Assembly: GCA_013306675.1 (NCBI GenBank)
Contig: JABLUY010000057.1
Span: forward strand, 1-64,000
Reading direction: 5' to 3'
Length of the DNA stretch: 64,000 nt
Origin: Thraustochytrium sp. TN22
Lineage: Eukaryota > Sar > Bigyra > Thraustochytrida > Thraustochytriidae
Part shown: piece after piece, positions 17,969-27,700 of the stretch
Layout: the number at the start of each line of letters is the position of its first letter
How positions within the stretch are numbered: the stretch's first letter is position 1
Notes under the pieces: generated by a model
Told to the model about the DNA's origin: nothing
Database searches by the model: none
What the model saw: only the letters and a program-made list of their open reading frames with translations
Made by a program: the position numbers and the translations under genes

Positions 17969-18652
17969 TCAAGCGGCGAAGAGAGCCTGGCGGAGCAAAG
18001 TCCAGGAGGCAGCCACGAGGTCGTCGGCAGGGGATGAGGTGACCACCGTGAGGGACGACGTGCGCAGAGGAGCGGCGCCGTAGAGGAGGGGCTGGTCGCG
18101 GAGAAGGGATGCCTGTGTCACCTGGGCCTGGTCTTCGTCGGGAGGGTGGCTGAGCGCCTGGCCCGGGAGCACGGACGAGGCGCGACGAAAGAAGGGGAGG
18201 CAGCGGGAGGTCGTGGGCGCAGACGCGGTCGACGATGCCATCGTGCACCATGACAGGCCGGCCGCGCGCAGTAGGGCGTCCAGCACCAACGCATCGACCG
18301 CAGGCAAGCGGCCCTTGCCGGCCCAGGCCTCGGCGCACAGAGCAGCCGCGGCTGCGCCCAGTCGGTCGTCAGCGCCGCGCGGCAGCAGCACAAAGCATAA
18401 TACCTCATCGTCCTTGAGGTTGGCCTCGTCCACGAAGACCGCGCGGGAGCCCAGGCGCAGACGAGCCGGCCGCTCTCCAGCAGCAGCCTCTGTTGTGGCG
18501 CAGAGCGCGTAGAGCAGACTGGCCGCGGCCATGGGGTCGGCGTCGCCAGCGAGGGCGCCGCTTGCGCGCGCCGATACCACGCGCGCCGACGCCGCCCGCG
18601 CCGACGAGCGCAGGCCGCCATCGCGCCGCCCCACCACGAGCGCCTCCGCCAT
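17969..18652 (-). CDS. Unrecognised 227-residue protein
   Basis: I do not recognise this protein. The frame opens with an ATG at 18652 (MAEALVVGRRDGGLRSSARA) and runs 227 codons. Residues about 60-135 look structured: LRLGSRAVFVDEANLKDDEV followed by LCFVLLPRGADDRLGAAAAAL, then VDALVLDALLRAAGL. This strand-strand-helix pattern would suit a longin or roadblock-like fold, but that is a guess from pattern alone. The last 90 residues are Ser/Thr/Ala-rich and less ordered, and may in fact be intron or untranslated sequence if a splice site was missed. Same strand as the TRIAP1-like gene. Confidence 0.5.
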   Translation of the reverse strand: MAEALVVGRRDGGLRSSARAASARVVSARASGALAGDADPMAAASLLYALCATTEAAAGERPARLRLGSRAVFVDEANLKDDEVLCFVLLPRGADDRLGAAAAALCAEAWAGKGRLPAVDALVLDALLRAAGLSWCTMASSTASAPTTSRCLPFFRRASSVLPGQALSHPPDEDQAQVTQASLLRDQPLLYGAAPLRTSSLTVVTSSPADDLVAASWTLLRQALFAA

Positions 18653-18896
18653 GGTGTCGCGTGGCAGGTCTGCCTGCGCGGCGCTCTTTCATGCCACGGT
18701 TCATTTGGGTGTTATTTTCAGCCTTGACTGGTAAAAAGAAAGAGAAGTTGCACCAACTGCAAAAGCGAACCACAGCGGGCACGGGAGTGTGTACCTCGAC
18801 AGAAGCCTGAGCTGCAAGCCTTCGAGTCTTCGTAGCGCGCTCGCTGCGTGAGTCTGATCGAGGCGGCAAGACTACTTGATCGCGTTGCGCTCGGTT

Positions 18897-18943
<47 letters not shown>

Positions 18944-18973
18944 AGCGGCGGCTCGGAGCCACAGCACCAGACC
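18653..18973. promoter_or_regulatory. Divergent upstream region with (GGC)n tract
   Basis: 321 bp between the divergent starts of the unrecognised gene and the RCC1-repeat gene. A GGC trinucleotide tract occupies about 18897-18953 and ends 20 bp before the RCC1 gene ATG. The other part includes an AT-rich patch with an AAAAAG run near 18732. Confidence 0.4.
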
Positions 18974-20917
18974 ATGTCCAAGTCCGGGTCGCTGGCGGAC
19001 CAGCGCGCGGAGCTGGCGGAGGCGCTGACGTCGATCCGCGGCAGCGAAAAGGTCGCGCACGAGGAGGATGAGGGCGAGGACTACTGGGCCGACATCGATG
19101 TGAAGCGACTGCGCGTGCGCGAGCTGCGCGCCGCGCTGCAGGCGCGCGGCCTGAGCACCAAGGGCAACAAGCGCGCGCTGCAAGCGCGCCTGCAGCAGTC
19201 GGTGCACGAGGAGAAGGAGGAGGAGCTCGAGTACTTGGCCATGGTGGAGGCGGCGCGGCGCGCCGAGGCCGCGCTCGAGGAGTCCGGCAGCGTCTACACG
19301 TGCGGCGTGAACCGCAAGGGCCAGCTGGGCGTGGGCGACCGTGAGGACCGCAGCGCCTTCACGGTTGTCAAGCGCCTCCGCGGCAAGGGCATTATGCAGG
19401 TGGTGGCCGGCGGTGACGTGGCGCTGGCGCTCGCAGAGAACGGCAACGTCTTCACGTGGGGCGGTGTCGGCACGGGCGGCAACATGGCGCGCGTCAAGGC
19501 GGCGGCCGAGGAGGAGAAGCTCGACCTGCGCGCGCGCCGGCGCAAGAAGCAAATGGAGGAGTCGGGCGAGCTCGAGAGCGTGGTGGGTGAGATTGGCGAC
19601 GTTGGCGAGGACGGCCTTCCGGACCCGCGCCTCATCGAGCCGCTCCAGGGCGAGGGGATCATCCAAGTCGCCGCCGGTCCGAACCATTGCGCCGCCATCT
19701 CAGACGGCGGCGACCTCTATTCCTGGGGCGACGGCACGCGCGGTCAATGCGGTACGGGCCGCCTGGCCATCGAGAACAGCCCTGTCCTCGTCGAGGCGCT
19801 GCAGGACGGCACTGTCGTCACGCAGGTCGCCGTGGGCCAGACGCACTCGATGATTTTGCTTGAGACGAGTTCCGAGGTGCGAAGCTTTGGCTTCTCCAAC
19901 TCCGGCAAGCTCGGCCTCGGCTACATGGAGCGCAAGGGCGTCAAACCGCCTGCCAGTCGCTACTTTCCTATCCCGGCCACCGTGCCGGCCCTCCATCGGG
20001 TCAAGGTGCTGCGCATCGCCTGCTCCGCGAACCACTCGGCCGCCATCACCGAGGACGGTCTCTTCACGTGGGGCTCGGGCGACGGCGGTCGCCTCGGCCA
20101 CGGCGACCACACCGACAGGGCTGAACCCTGCCGCGTCGAGGCGCTCGCCGACGAGATCGTCATTGACCTCTCGCTCGGCTTTTGGCACACAGCCGCCATC
20201 GTCCAAGTGCCGCCGTGCCTGAACGGCGGCTGGCTCTTCACCTGGGGCTCGGGCTACCACGGCCAGCTCGCACACGGCGACACGACCTGTTGTATAACGC
20301 CCACCGCCTCGCGCGTGTGCATCGACATGCGCCTGCTCTTTGCGCGTGTCGAGTGCGGCCCGACGCACTGCATGGCACTCACCATTGACGGCGACCTTTA
20401 CTCGTGGGGTAGCAACCCGCACGGCGAGCTGGCCCGCGAGCTGCAGTACGAAGAAGACGAGGAGCGCGAGTACTCGCCCATTCCCGGCTTCGTGCCGGGC
20501 TTCAACACCATCGTTGACCGCGTGGGCCGCGGCAGCGTCGTCTCCTTCGCATGCGGCCGCAACTTTAGCGTCGTGGCCACCTCCAAGTACGTCGGCGAGA
20601 CAGAGGAGGAGGCATTCTACAAGGCTGAGGAGGAGGCGGCGGAGCGCGAGGATGAGGAGCGCCGCATCCAGGGTCTACGCCGCCAGGCCGCGGAAGAAAA
20701 GGCCGAGGCCGCCAGGGCCGCCGCAGAGCCCATGGCGACCACCAAGGACGGCCTGGTCGATCTGCGACAATTCGAGGGCAAGTGCTGTTCCGCCTGTGAC
20801 GCCTGCCCGGGCTTTGACCCCAACCTCTTCCGCCCCAGCGAGTGCAAGGAGTGCAAGCACCTTCGCAAGTATCATACCAAGCCCCCCAAGCACACGCGCC
20901 CCCCATCCTCCGACTAG
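18974..20917 (+). CDS. SAP-domain RCC1-repeat protein
   Basis: 647 residues, no intron. A SAP-type helix-extended-loop-helix lies at about 44-75 (LRVRELRAALQARGLSTKGN), usually a nucleic-acid-binding element. It is followed by RCC1 (seven-bladed propeller) repeats at about 95-545, with repeated GxVYTCGVNRKGQLG, LYSWGDGTRGQCG, LFTWGSGDGGRLGHGD and LFTWGSGYHGQLAHGD units. The insert between the second and third blades is charged and helical. After the propeller comes an acidic helix, then a Cys-rich end (about 603-633): CCSACDACPGFDPNLF and CKECKHLRKYH, with eight Cys/His that could bind zinc. Whether it acts as a Ran exchange factor cannot be told; most RCC1-repeat proteins do not. The N-terminal SAP and C-terminal Cys cluster suggest a nuclear or chromatin role. 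Confidence 0.85.
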   Translation: MSKSGSLADQRAELAEALTSIRGSEKVAHEEDEGEDYWADIDVKRLRVRELRAALQARGLSTKGNKRALQARLQQSVHEEKEEELEYLAMVEAARRAEAALEESGSVYTCGVNRKGQLGVGDREDRSAFTVVKRLRGKGIMQVVAGGDVALALAENGNVFTWGGVGTGGNMARVKAAAEEEKLDLRARRRKKQMEESGELESVVGEIGDVGEDGLPDPRLIEPLQGEGIIQVAAGPNHCAAISDGGDLYSWGDGTRGQCGTGRLAIENSPVLVEALQDGTVVTQVAVGQTHSMILLETSSEVRSFGFSNSGKLGLGYMERKGVKPPASRYFPIPATVPALHRVKVLRIACSANHSAAITEDGLFTWGSGDGGRLGHGDHTDRAEPCRVEALADEIVIDLSLGFWHTAAIVQVPPCLNGGWLFTWGSGYHGQLAHGDTTCCITPTASRVCIDMRLLFARVECGPTHCMALTIDGDLYSWGSNPHGELARELQYEEDEEREYSPIPGFVPGFNTIVDRVGRGSVVSFACGRNFSVVATSKYVGETEEEAFYKAEEEAAEREDEERRIQGLRRQAAEEKAEAARAAAEPMATTKDGLVDLRQFEGKCCSACDACPGFDPNLFRPSECKECKHLRKYHTKPPKHTRPPSSD

Positions 20918-20932
20918 CCTAGCCTTAGCTAA

Positions 20933-20944
20933 GTTAGGCCTAAC
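20933..20944. other. 12-bp perfect palindrome after RCC1 gene
   Basis: GTTAGGCCTAAC is its own reverse complement and lies 16 bp after the RCC1-gene stop codon, beside the shorter palindrome TTAGCTAA. A TAGGCCTA core also follows the dehydrogenase gene near 4806. Possibly a 3'-end or terminator element; this is inference. Confidence 0.3.
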
Positions 20945-21165
20945 CTCCTGATGCTAAAGTTATCACAGCTGATGAAGCTGTAGAAGCCGAGGCCTCGCCG
21001 AAAGAGGTCCAGTGATCCGTTAGGCCGATAATTTTTCCCTTGCTTCCTTCGTCTCTTTGCAAGTGGCTTTGGTGGTGCGCATCCCTCCTGTCTGGCTGCC
21101 TACCAAGCCAAGCCAAGCGGAGCGGTCGTGCGGCGCTGCAAACCGGGCAAGGGCACTGGCTATCG

Positions 21166-21196
21166 CAGCGCAGCGCAGCGCAGCGCAGCGCAGCGC
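21166..21196. repeat. (CAGCG)n pentamer
   Basis: Six tandem copies of CAGCG ending about 10 bp before the start codon of the tail-anchored protein gene. Confidence 0.9.
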
Positions 21197-21206
21197 ACGC
21201 TACTTC

Positions 21207-21557
21207 ATGATGGAGTCGCAAAATACGGTGCCGGTCTTTGAGAGGCTTGAGGAGATGCAGCTGGAGGACGTGCACTCGTCCATGTCGAGCCGGCAAGGGA
21301 CCATTCACTCGGGACCGCCGTCGCCAGACGCGCGGGCGCAAGTATATGCGCTAGAGGACTACAAGGGGCGCCAGGTGCGGCCGCTCGGCGAGGTTGACAA
21401 AAACCCGTCGCAGCAGTCCACACTGCGCGAGAGCGCCGCGCTGGAATCTTTCATCGACTCGGAGATTTGCTATTGCACGCTCTTCTGGCTCGTGTGGCTC
21501 GCCATTGCAGGCACCTTGCTCTTCCTCAAGCTCACCACGCCGACCAGTGATGTCTGA
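21207..21557 (+). CDS. Small tail-anchored membrane protein, unrecognised
   Basis: 116 residues from the ATG at 21207 (an adjacent ATG at 21210 is equally possible). The body is hydrophilic and rich in Glu, Gln and Ser (FERLEEMQLEDVHSSMSS). One hydrophobic helix lies near the C-terminus (CTLFWLVWLAIAGTLLFLKL) with eight residues after it, the layout of a tail-anchored protein. No SNARE heptad pattern or other known motif is evident, so I give no function. Codon use and composition match the neighbouring genes, which supports it being coding. It is preceded by a (CAGCG)n repeat and converges with SDE2, 163 bp away. Confidence 0.65.
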   Translation: MMESQNTVPVFERLEEMQLEDVHSSMSSRQGTIHSGPPSPDARAQVYALEDYKGRQVRPLGEVDKNPSQQSTLRESAALESFIDSEICYCTLFWLVWLAIAGTLLFLKLTTPTSDV

Positions 21558-21720
21558 GGGGACCAATCATACGCAGGCGTGTCTCGACTGCGGTCTTTTT
21601 TCTTCACGAGGAGGATGGGTGAGGAACGCTTCCCCTTTGTGTCTCTTTCTTCCCTGCTGGCTTGCTGTACGATAAAATAACTTTCCCGCTTCAAACTAAT
21701 TAACGAGCTGCTCACTCAAG

Positions 21721-23751
21721 TCATGCCTTGCGACGGCGCTTTGTAGGCCGCAAGGACGGGTCGATCTCCTCCGGTGGGACCCCCTTGACGGAGAAGAGGC
21801 GTTCCGCCCGCTGCTGAAGAGTCCCGCCGCACTTCAGGCCGCGCGCTTCAAGTTCGAGCTTGAGGGCGTCGAGCCCGTGGGCCTCGAGCGCCTGCGCGCT
21901 CTCCACGTCGTCCAGGTTGATGGGCACCACCTCGGCAGGCGGCGCCTCCTCGGCGTGCGCGACAACCTCGGCTGCGTCGCTGACCCTATTGGCCTCGGAC
22001 GCGCCGCTGGAGCTCACAACGTCGGCGCTGACGCCGGCGCTCGCCTCACCGACGCTGGCGCTCCCTGTGTCGCCGCTTAAGCTGGTGACGCCATCCAGGC
22101 TGGGAGCGCGAAGGCTCGCGAAGAGCTGTCGCAGGTTGGCTTCGCCACAAAGGCCGTGGATTTTACGGTCGAGCGGCGCGAAGAGGAAGTCGCGGTGACC
22201 CAAGTTTATGCGCACGAAGGAGCCCTGGTCCATGGAGAGTGCCGGGTAGAAGAAGTGGTGGCCTTGGTCAGCGGTCTGGCCTGCATTCGAGGAGCTCGAA
22301 CTTGAGCTTGAGCTTGAGCTCGACGAGGAGGAGGAGGACGGGCCAACGAGGGACAGCGCTTCTTCGGGCGGGTAATCGGCGATGGACACGCGCTGGCCGT
22401 CAATGGAAAAGTACAAGCGGCGACGGCCCACGTCGAGGTGGCAGCCGATGGTGCAGCCCTCCTTGACGATGCCGGACTCGGCAAGCGGGACGCCATTCCA
22501 CACGGCGTCCAGTTCCCGGCCCTGTGCGAAGAAGCGGCCTTGGACCGGGTCCAATGCCCAGGAGAAGGGCAAGTCACCGACCCCATCGTCCTTGTCATCC
22601 TCCGGCTCGAAGAGCTCGTGGGCGCAGCCGATCTGCAGCGTGCCCGCGGGGTCCGCGGCGAGCGTGACCTCAAAGTACCAGGCGTCGTCTGTGGCGGAGA
22701 CAGCGGGCACGACGGCCGTGCTAAAGGCGGCGCGACCCATGATCTCGCCAAAGTCCCCCACGTCGAGGTCCCCGCACAGGCACTGGATCAGATCAGCGTG
22801 CGAGCCGGAGGCCGAGCCGGCGTTGGTGACGGCGGCGTCCATCTCTTGATTTACGTCGTCCTCCATGGTCCGCGCTGCGGCCTTGGCCGAAGCTTTGGCC
22901 TGCAGCGAGACCTGCTTGGACCGGCGAATGCCCTCGAGGATGGACGACCCCATCGAGGCCTCGGCTGCCTGGAGCTGCGTCGTGTAGGAGCGCATACTTT
23001 GGTCGACGGCTGCGCGACTGGCGGCGCGCTTCTCCTCGAGTAGTGCAGCGCGTCGCGCCGGCGTCAGGTCCGCCGGGCTGTGCGAGAAGCGGCAATGCTG
23101 GCCGCGCGGACAGCCCCACCAGGGCGGCGCACCCGCCGGCGGCTTGGGCCCGCCCACGCGGCTGCGGGCCCACTCATTGCAAAGCGCGCGCTTCCATCCG
23201 CCACTGTCGCCCGCCTTGCTCCCCTTGGGCACGTGGTCCGCCCACGAGGGCACCTCGAGGAACCAGTTCTTGATGCCGCTCGGCGTGTTGTTGAGCTTGG
23301 ACTCGGCCGGGTCCAGGTCCTTGTTCTCTGCACGCAGCCGCTCGCGCAGCGCCTGCTCCTCGCGCCACACGCGCAGCCGGATCTCGTTGTTCACGTGCCG
23401 CAGCCGCCGCCCATTCAGGTCGCGGCACGCGCTGAAGTCGGCCGTGCCGCGGCCGCCGCGCCGCGCCGAGGCGCGCAGCGTGTTGCCGAAGCCGCCCTTG
23501 CCGCCGCGCAGCCCGCCGTCGCGCAGGCGCGCCTGCAGCCAGGCGCCGGGCTCCACGCGCGCATCCTCGCGCAGCCACCCGCGCTCCGCCTGCCACAGGC
23601 CCCACGCCGCCGCGCCGCGCGCCGCGCCCGCGCGCGCCGCCGCCGCGAGCAGCACCTCGCCGGCCGTCGCGCCGCCCGCCGCCACGTCCACGCAGAGCGA
23701 CCGCGCGCCCCACGCCACCACGGCCTGCCCGTCGCCGCCGCGCGCCGCCAT
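21721..23751 (-). CDS. SDE2: SDE2 homologue with added CCCH and SPRY domains
   Basis: SDE2 is made with a ubiquitin-like N-terminus that is cleaved off, and then acts in splicing of selected introns and in replication-fork protection. 676 residues, no intron. The ubiquitin-like part is residues 1-84 and ends LRGG; the cleavage junction GG/KGGFG lies at 84/85, exactly as in animal and yeast SDE2. The SDE2 signature follows: [15 protein letters not shown]. Next are a CCCH-type zinc finger (about 195-245, [12 protein letters not shown]), a helical region, a SPRY domain (about 354-525, [28 protein letters not shown]), a poly-Ser run and the C-terminal SAP-like domain ([20 protein letters not shown], then [12 protein letters not shown]) that matches the SDE2 C-terminus. 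The ATG at 23751 was chosen because it begins the ubiquitin-like fold; the frame upstream has no ATG. Human SDE2 lacks the SPRY domain. Confidence 0.9.
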   Translation of the reverse strand: MAARGGDGQAVVAWGARSLCVDVAAGGATAGEVLLAAAARAGAARGAAAWGLWQAERGWLREDARVEPGAWLQARLRDGGLRGGKGGFGNTLRASARRGGRGTADFSACRDLNGRRLRHVNNEIRLRVWREEQALRERLRAENKDLDPAESKLNNTPSGIKNWFLEVPSWADHVPKGSKAGDSGGWKRALCNEWARSRVGGPKPPAGAPPWWGCPRGQHCRFSHSPADLTPARRAALLEEKRAASRAAVDQSMRSYTTQLQAAEASMGSSILEGIRRSKQVSLQAKASAKAAARTMEDDVNQEMDAAVTNAGSASGSHADLIQCLCGDLDVGDFGEIMGRAAFSTAVVPAVSATDDAWYFEVTLAADPAGTLQIGCAHELFEPEDDKDDGVGDLPFSWALDPVQGRFFAQGRELDAVWNGVPLAESGIVKEGCTIGCHLDVGRRRLYFSIDGQRVSIADYPPEEALSLVGPSSSSSSSSSSSSSSSSSNAGQTADQGHHFFYPALSMDQGSFVRINLGHRDFLFAPLDRKIHGLCGEANLRQLFASLRAPSLDGVTSLSGDTGSASVGEASAGVSADVVSSSGASEANRVSDAAEVVAHAEEAPPAEVVPINLDDVESAQALEAHGLDALKLELEARGLKCGGTLQQRAERLFSVKGVPPEEIDPSLRPTKRRRKA

Positions 23752-24642
23752 CCTCTCCGCGCCCGCGCCGCGCGCGCCGCCGCCGCGCCCGCGCCCGCGC
23801 CCGCGTCCGCGTTCTAGTTTTGCCTGTGGCAGGGCGGGTGCCAGTGGTCGTCCTCGATGATGCTCATGGCCTCCATCCAGCGCTTGGCGCTCATCGTGCG
23901 CGATGACCTCCTGACTCAAAACTGTTAGTAGCCTAGAGCTGCGTTACTCGGGGCCGGGCGCTCGGCGCGGCTCGGCTCGGCGCTCGTGCGAAGACCCTGG
24001 GGTGCTCGTTTGTCGGTGCTCATGACCTTGGTCGCTTGGGCCCGACCGACCGCCTTGGGGCTCTCACGACCTTGGCACGTGCCGCGCATGACCTCCATTA
24101 CGCTCATAACGTTGTGCTCATGACCTTGGCACTTGGCGCTCGTCATGAGGCGCTCATCATCATGACCTAGGCGCTCGCCGTCATGATGCGCGCCACTGCA
24201 AGGACCTTGGACGGGCAAGTCGGAGGTCCGTATGCATGCAGGTCAACCGTGCGCACGGATGCTACCGCTGGCTACCGCTGCACCCTGCGCTCGCGCCGAA
24301 GCTCGAGTTCATGAGCGCGTCGCCGCTCGAGTTCTTTCCTCCGGCTGTCCCGATCTTCTGATGACTGACGCACGCAAGGTCAAGTTGAAGCGGGCGTACG
24401 AGTCCCATTGACGCCGTCCGGCCCGTCGAGACAGGAGACTCTGCGGCGTGGCTCGTGCAGAACCCGGCGCTCTACGCAGGCGCCGCGAAGCAGCCCCGGG
24501 CCCGGCATGGCAGCCCGAGCCAGGCCGGCTGGCCCCCGTCGGCGGCGGCGCTGGCGGCGTCGAGCTCGGGCATGCCGCAGACCTCCATCTCCTGCATCCC
24601 ATCCCGCGACGCTCTGGAGGCTGCGCGCGCGGGCCGGGCGTC

Positions 24643-24679
<37 letters not shown>

Positions 24680-24714
24680 GCGGCGGCGGCGGCGGCGGCT
24701 GGGCGGCTGGCGCG
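23752..24714. promoter_or_regulatory. Divergent upstream region, SDE2 / FAN
   Basis: 963 bp between divergent start codons. From left to right: GC hexamer-like repeats (about 23765-23815), unique sequence, a cluster of CATGACCTTGG-like motifs (24021-24210), and a (GGC)n tract (about 24648-24699) ending 15 bp before the FAN ATG. No supported gene. Confidence 0.45.
24021..24210. promoter_or_regulatory. Cluster of six CATGACCTTGG-like motifs
   Basis: Copies at 24021 (CATGACCTTGG), 24065 (CACGACCTTGG), 24087 (CATGACCTCC), 24119 (CATGACCTTGG), 24161 (CATGACCTAGG) and 24200 (AAGGACCTTGG). Several are preceded by GCT. Spacing is irregular (22-44 bp), which looks more like a set of binding sites or a decayed repeat than a simple satellite. 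Confidence 0.4.
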
Positions 24715-27700
24715 ATGGAGGCCGGGAACCGGCGGTTCAACCTGCTGGTGCTGGACCACGACGAGTACCTGCTGGAGTCGGCGGCGGCGGAGGACGTGTC
24801 GCAGGCGGCCGGCGCCGGGGAGAACGCGGAGAGCCTGGGCGACGGGCGGCTGTGGATCTGCTCGCGATGCCTCGTGTTCGAGCCGCGCGACTTCGCGCTG
24901 GCGCTGGAAAAGTACCGGTTCGACGACATGGCGCAGGCCCCGGGGCGCGGCGGACTGCTGTCGAACGCGACCGGCGAGGAGGAACCCGTGCTGCTCATGG
25001 AGGCGTCGGCGCGCACGCTGCTGAAGCAGGGCGGCAAATCGCGGCCGTACGAGACGGTGGCCCGCGCGTGCAAGCGCGTGTTCAAGCTCAAGCACCGGTC
25101 GGTGCGCACGGCGCTGGAGCTCGTGCACGAGCTCTGGGACGTGCGGCAGCGGCTGCTCAAGGAGCCGCGCGGCGCGCGCACCTCGCTGGAGCAGGAGCTG
25201 CTGGCGCCGATCTTGGACAAGCGCAAAAATCAGCCCTTTGACCGATCTCGGCTGCTGGACTTTCGCGAGCAGCCGCTGACGCCGCGCGAGATGCAGGTGA
25301 GCCTGGTCTCGCAGCTCACGGACATCCCCGGCTGCGTCTTCGTGACAGACCAGCGCCTATACTTTCAGCCAGCGCAGCTCAACAACATCGGTGAGGTCGT
25401 GCAGAGCTACGCGCTCTCGCGGCTCACCGGCGTGTACAAGCGGCGGTTCCTGCTGCGGCAGCGCGCTCTCGAGGTGCGCTTCCAAAAGGAATACGCCGGC
25501 GGCTTCGCGGGCATGGGCATGCTCGCGGACGAGGACGGGGACGGGGACGGCGCCGGCGCCGGCACGGGCCTGCAAGAGAACGAGAAGGTGCTGCTGCTGT
25601 GCTTCGACGAGGGCCGCAATGCGCGCGACGTGGTGCACGACCTGCTGGCGCGCTTCCTGCAAACGCACAGCGCCGGTGGGGCGCCGCGGTCCCTGGCCCC
25701 GCACGTTGACCTGCTCGAGTACCAGCAGGCATGGCAGGAGGGCCGCCTGAGCAACTTTGAGTACCTGATGCGGCTCAATACGCTGGCGGACCGTTCCGTG
25801 GCGGACCTGACGCAGTACCCGGTTTTCCCCTGGGTCATTGCCGACTACACGAGTGCGACGCTGGACCTGTCCAAGCCCGAGACCTTTCGGGACCTGTCCA
25901 AGCCCATCGGCGCGCTCAACCCAGACCGCCTGGCCAGCTTCCGCGAGCGCTTCCACCACATGCAGACCGAGCCGGACCCGCACGTGCCGCCCTTCCTCTA
26001 CGGCACGCACTACACGACGCCGGGCTACGTGCTGTACTTCCTCGTGCGGCGCGTGCCGGACATGATGCTGCGCCTGCAGAACGGCGAGTTCGACCGGCCG
26101 GACCGCTCCTTCCACAGCATGGCGGCCACCTGGCACAGCGTCATGCACAACACGGCGGACCTCAAGGAACTGATTCCGGAGTTTTACGCTTCTGACGGCG
26201 ACTTCCTCATGAACGTGCACCGGCTCGACCTGGGTCAGAAGCAGGCTGGGGACTTTGTGGACGACGTCAAGCTGCCGCCGTGGTGCTCGGGCCCGCGCGA
26301 CTTCGTGGACAAGTGCCGTCAGGCGCTCGAGTCCGACCACGTGTCGGCCCACCTGCACGAGTGGATCGACCTCATCTTCGGCTACAAGCAGCGCGGCCAG
26401 GCGGCCATTGACGCGGACAACCTGTTTTACTACCTCACCTACGAGGGCGCCGTCGACCTGGACAAGGTGCAGGACCCCAACGAGCGCAAGTCGTACGAGG
26501 CACAGATTTACGAGTTCGGCCAGACGCCGCGCCAGCTCTTTAGCGAGCCGCACCCGTCGCGCAAGGCCAAGGCCACGACCGAGGCAGAGGCCGCGGTGGC
26601 GGCCGCGGCGGCGGCCGAGGCCGCGGCGGCGACCGGCAATGCGGAGGCAGTGCTGCCGTGCCGGCCGGCCCAGGTGGCCGGCCTGCCGCGCGAGGACCAG
26701 GACCAGGACCAGGACCAGGACCAAGACCAGGACCAGGACCCGGCGGCAGCGTCCTCACGGCCCGAGCTGGAAGCCACGCAGACCCCGTCGCCCGACGGAT
26801 CGCCTGTCGGGTCGCCCACCGAGTCGCTCGATAAGGCGGCCTTGGAGCCGCCGGCGCTGGAGCCGCGCGTCCCGATGCGGGTCGACTTCGATCTGCTCGC
26901 GTCGCAACAAAAGACGGCGTCGCCGAGCGCCGCGGCACTCAAGGCGGCCGGCTCCGGGAGCGCGGGCAAGACGGCGGCGGCGGCTGGCGCGAACAGCACG
27001 ACGTGGTCCGGGTGGTGGCGCGCAGACGACGGCTCAGTGCAAAACTACGAGGAGTCTTGCGAGGTCAAGGCGCACCGCGGCGCGGTGAGCTGGATCTGCA
27101 GCGCCGAGGCGGATGACTCGGTGTTCTCCGTGTCGCGGGATGGCTCAATGACCTGCCTGAGTCCGCGCACGCAGGCGGTGAAGCGGCGCATGGCCGTGGG
27201 TCGGCTGGCGCTCTCGTGCTGCGCGCCGCTGCGCGACGGCAGCCTCCTTGTGGGCAGCTGGGACAACTCGCTCTACGTGTGCGCCCTGGAGCACGGCCGC
27301 GTGGTGAACCGGCTGGCGGCGCACGACGACGCTGTGGCCTGCCTGTCGGCGAGCGCCTCGGGCCGCATGCTCGCCACCGGCTCGTGGGAGTCTTCCGTGA
27401 AGATCTGGAGCGTGCGCGGCGGGCGCAACATCACGCCGCTCGGCGCGCTTTACGACCACACCAGCGAGATCACCGCCGTGGAGATGGATTCCACCGGGAA
27501 CCTCGTGCTCTCTGCGAGCCAGAGCGGCGAGGTGCTCATTCATGACCTGCGGGTGGACGACGTCGTCATGCGCTACACCTCCTGCCAGGCGCGCGCCTCC
27601 TCGGCCGTCTCGGTGCACTGGGCCCAGAACGAGACGGCGGCGGTGATCTGCGGCAAGGACGGCAAGGTCGATGTCTTCGACCTGCCAGACGGTTCCAGTG

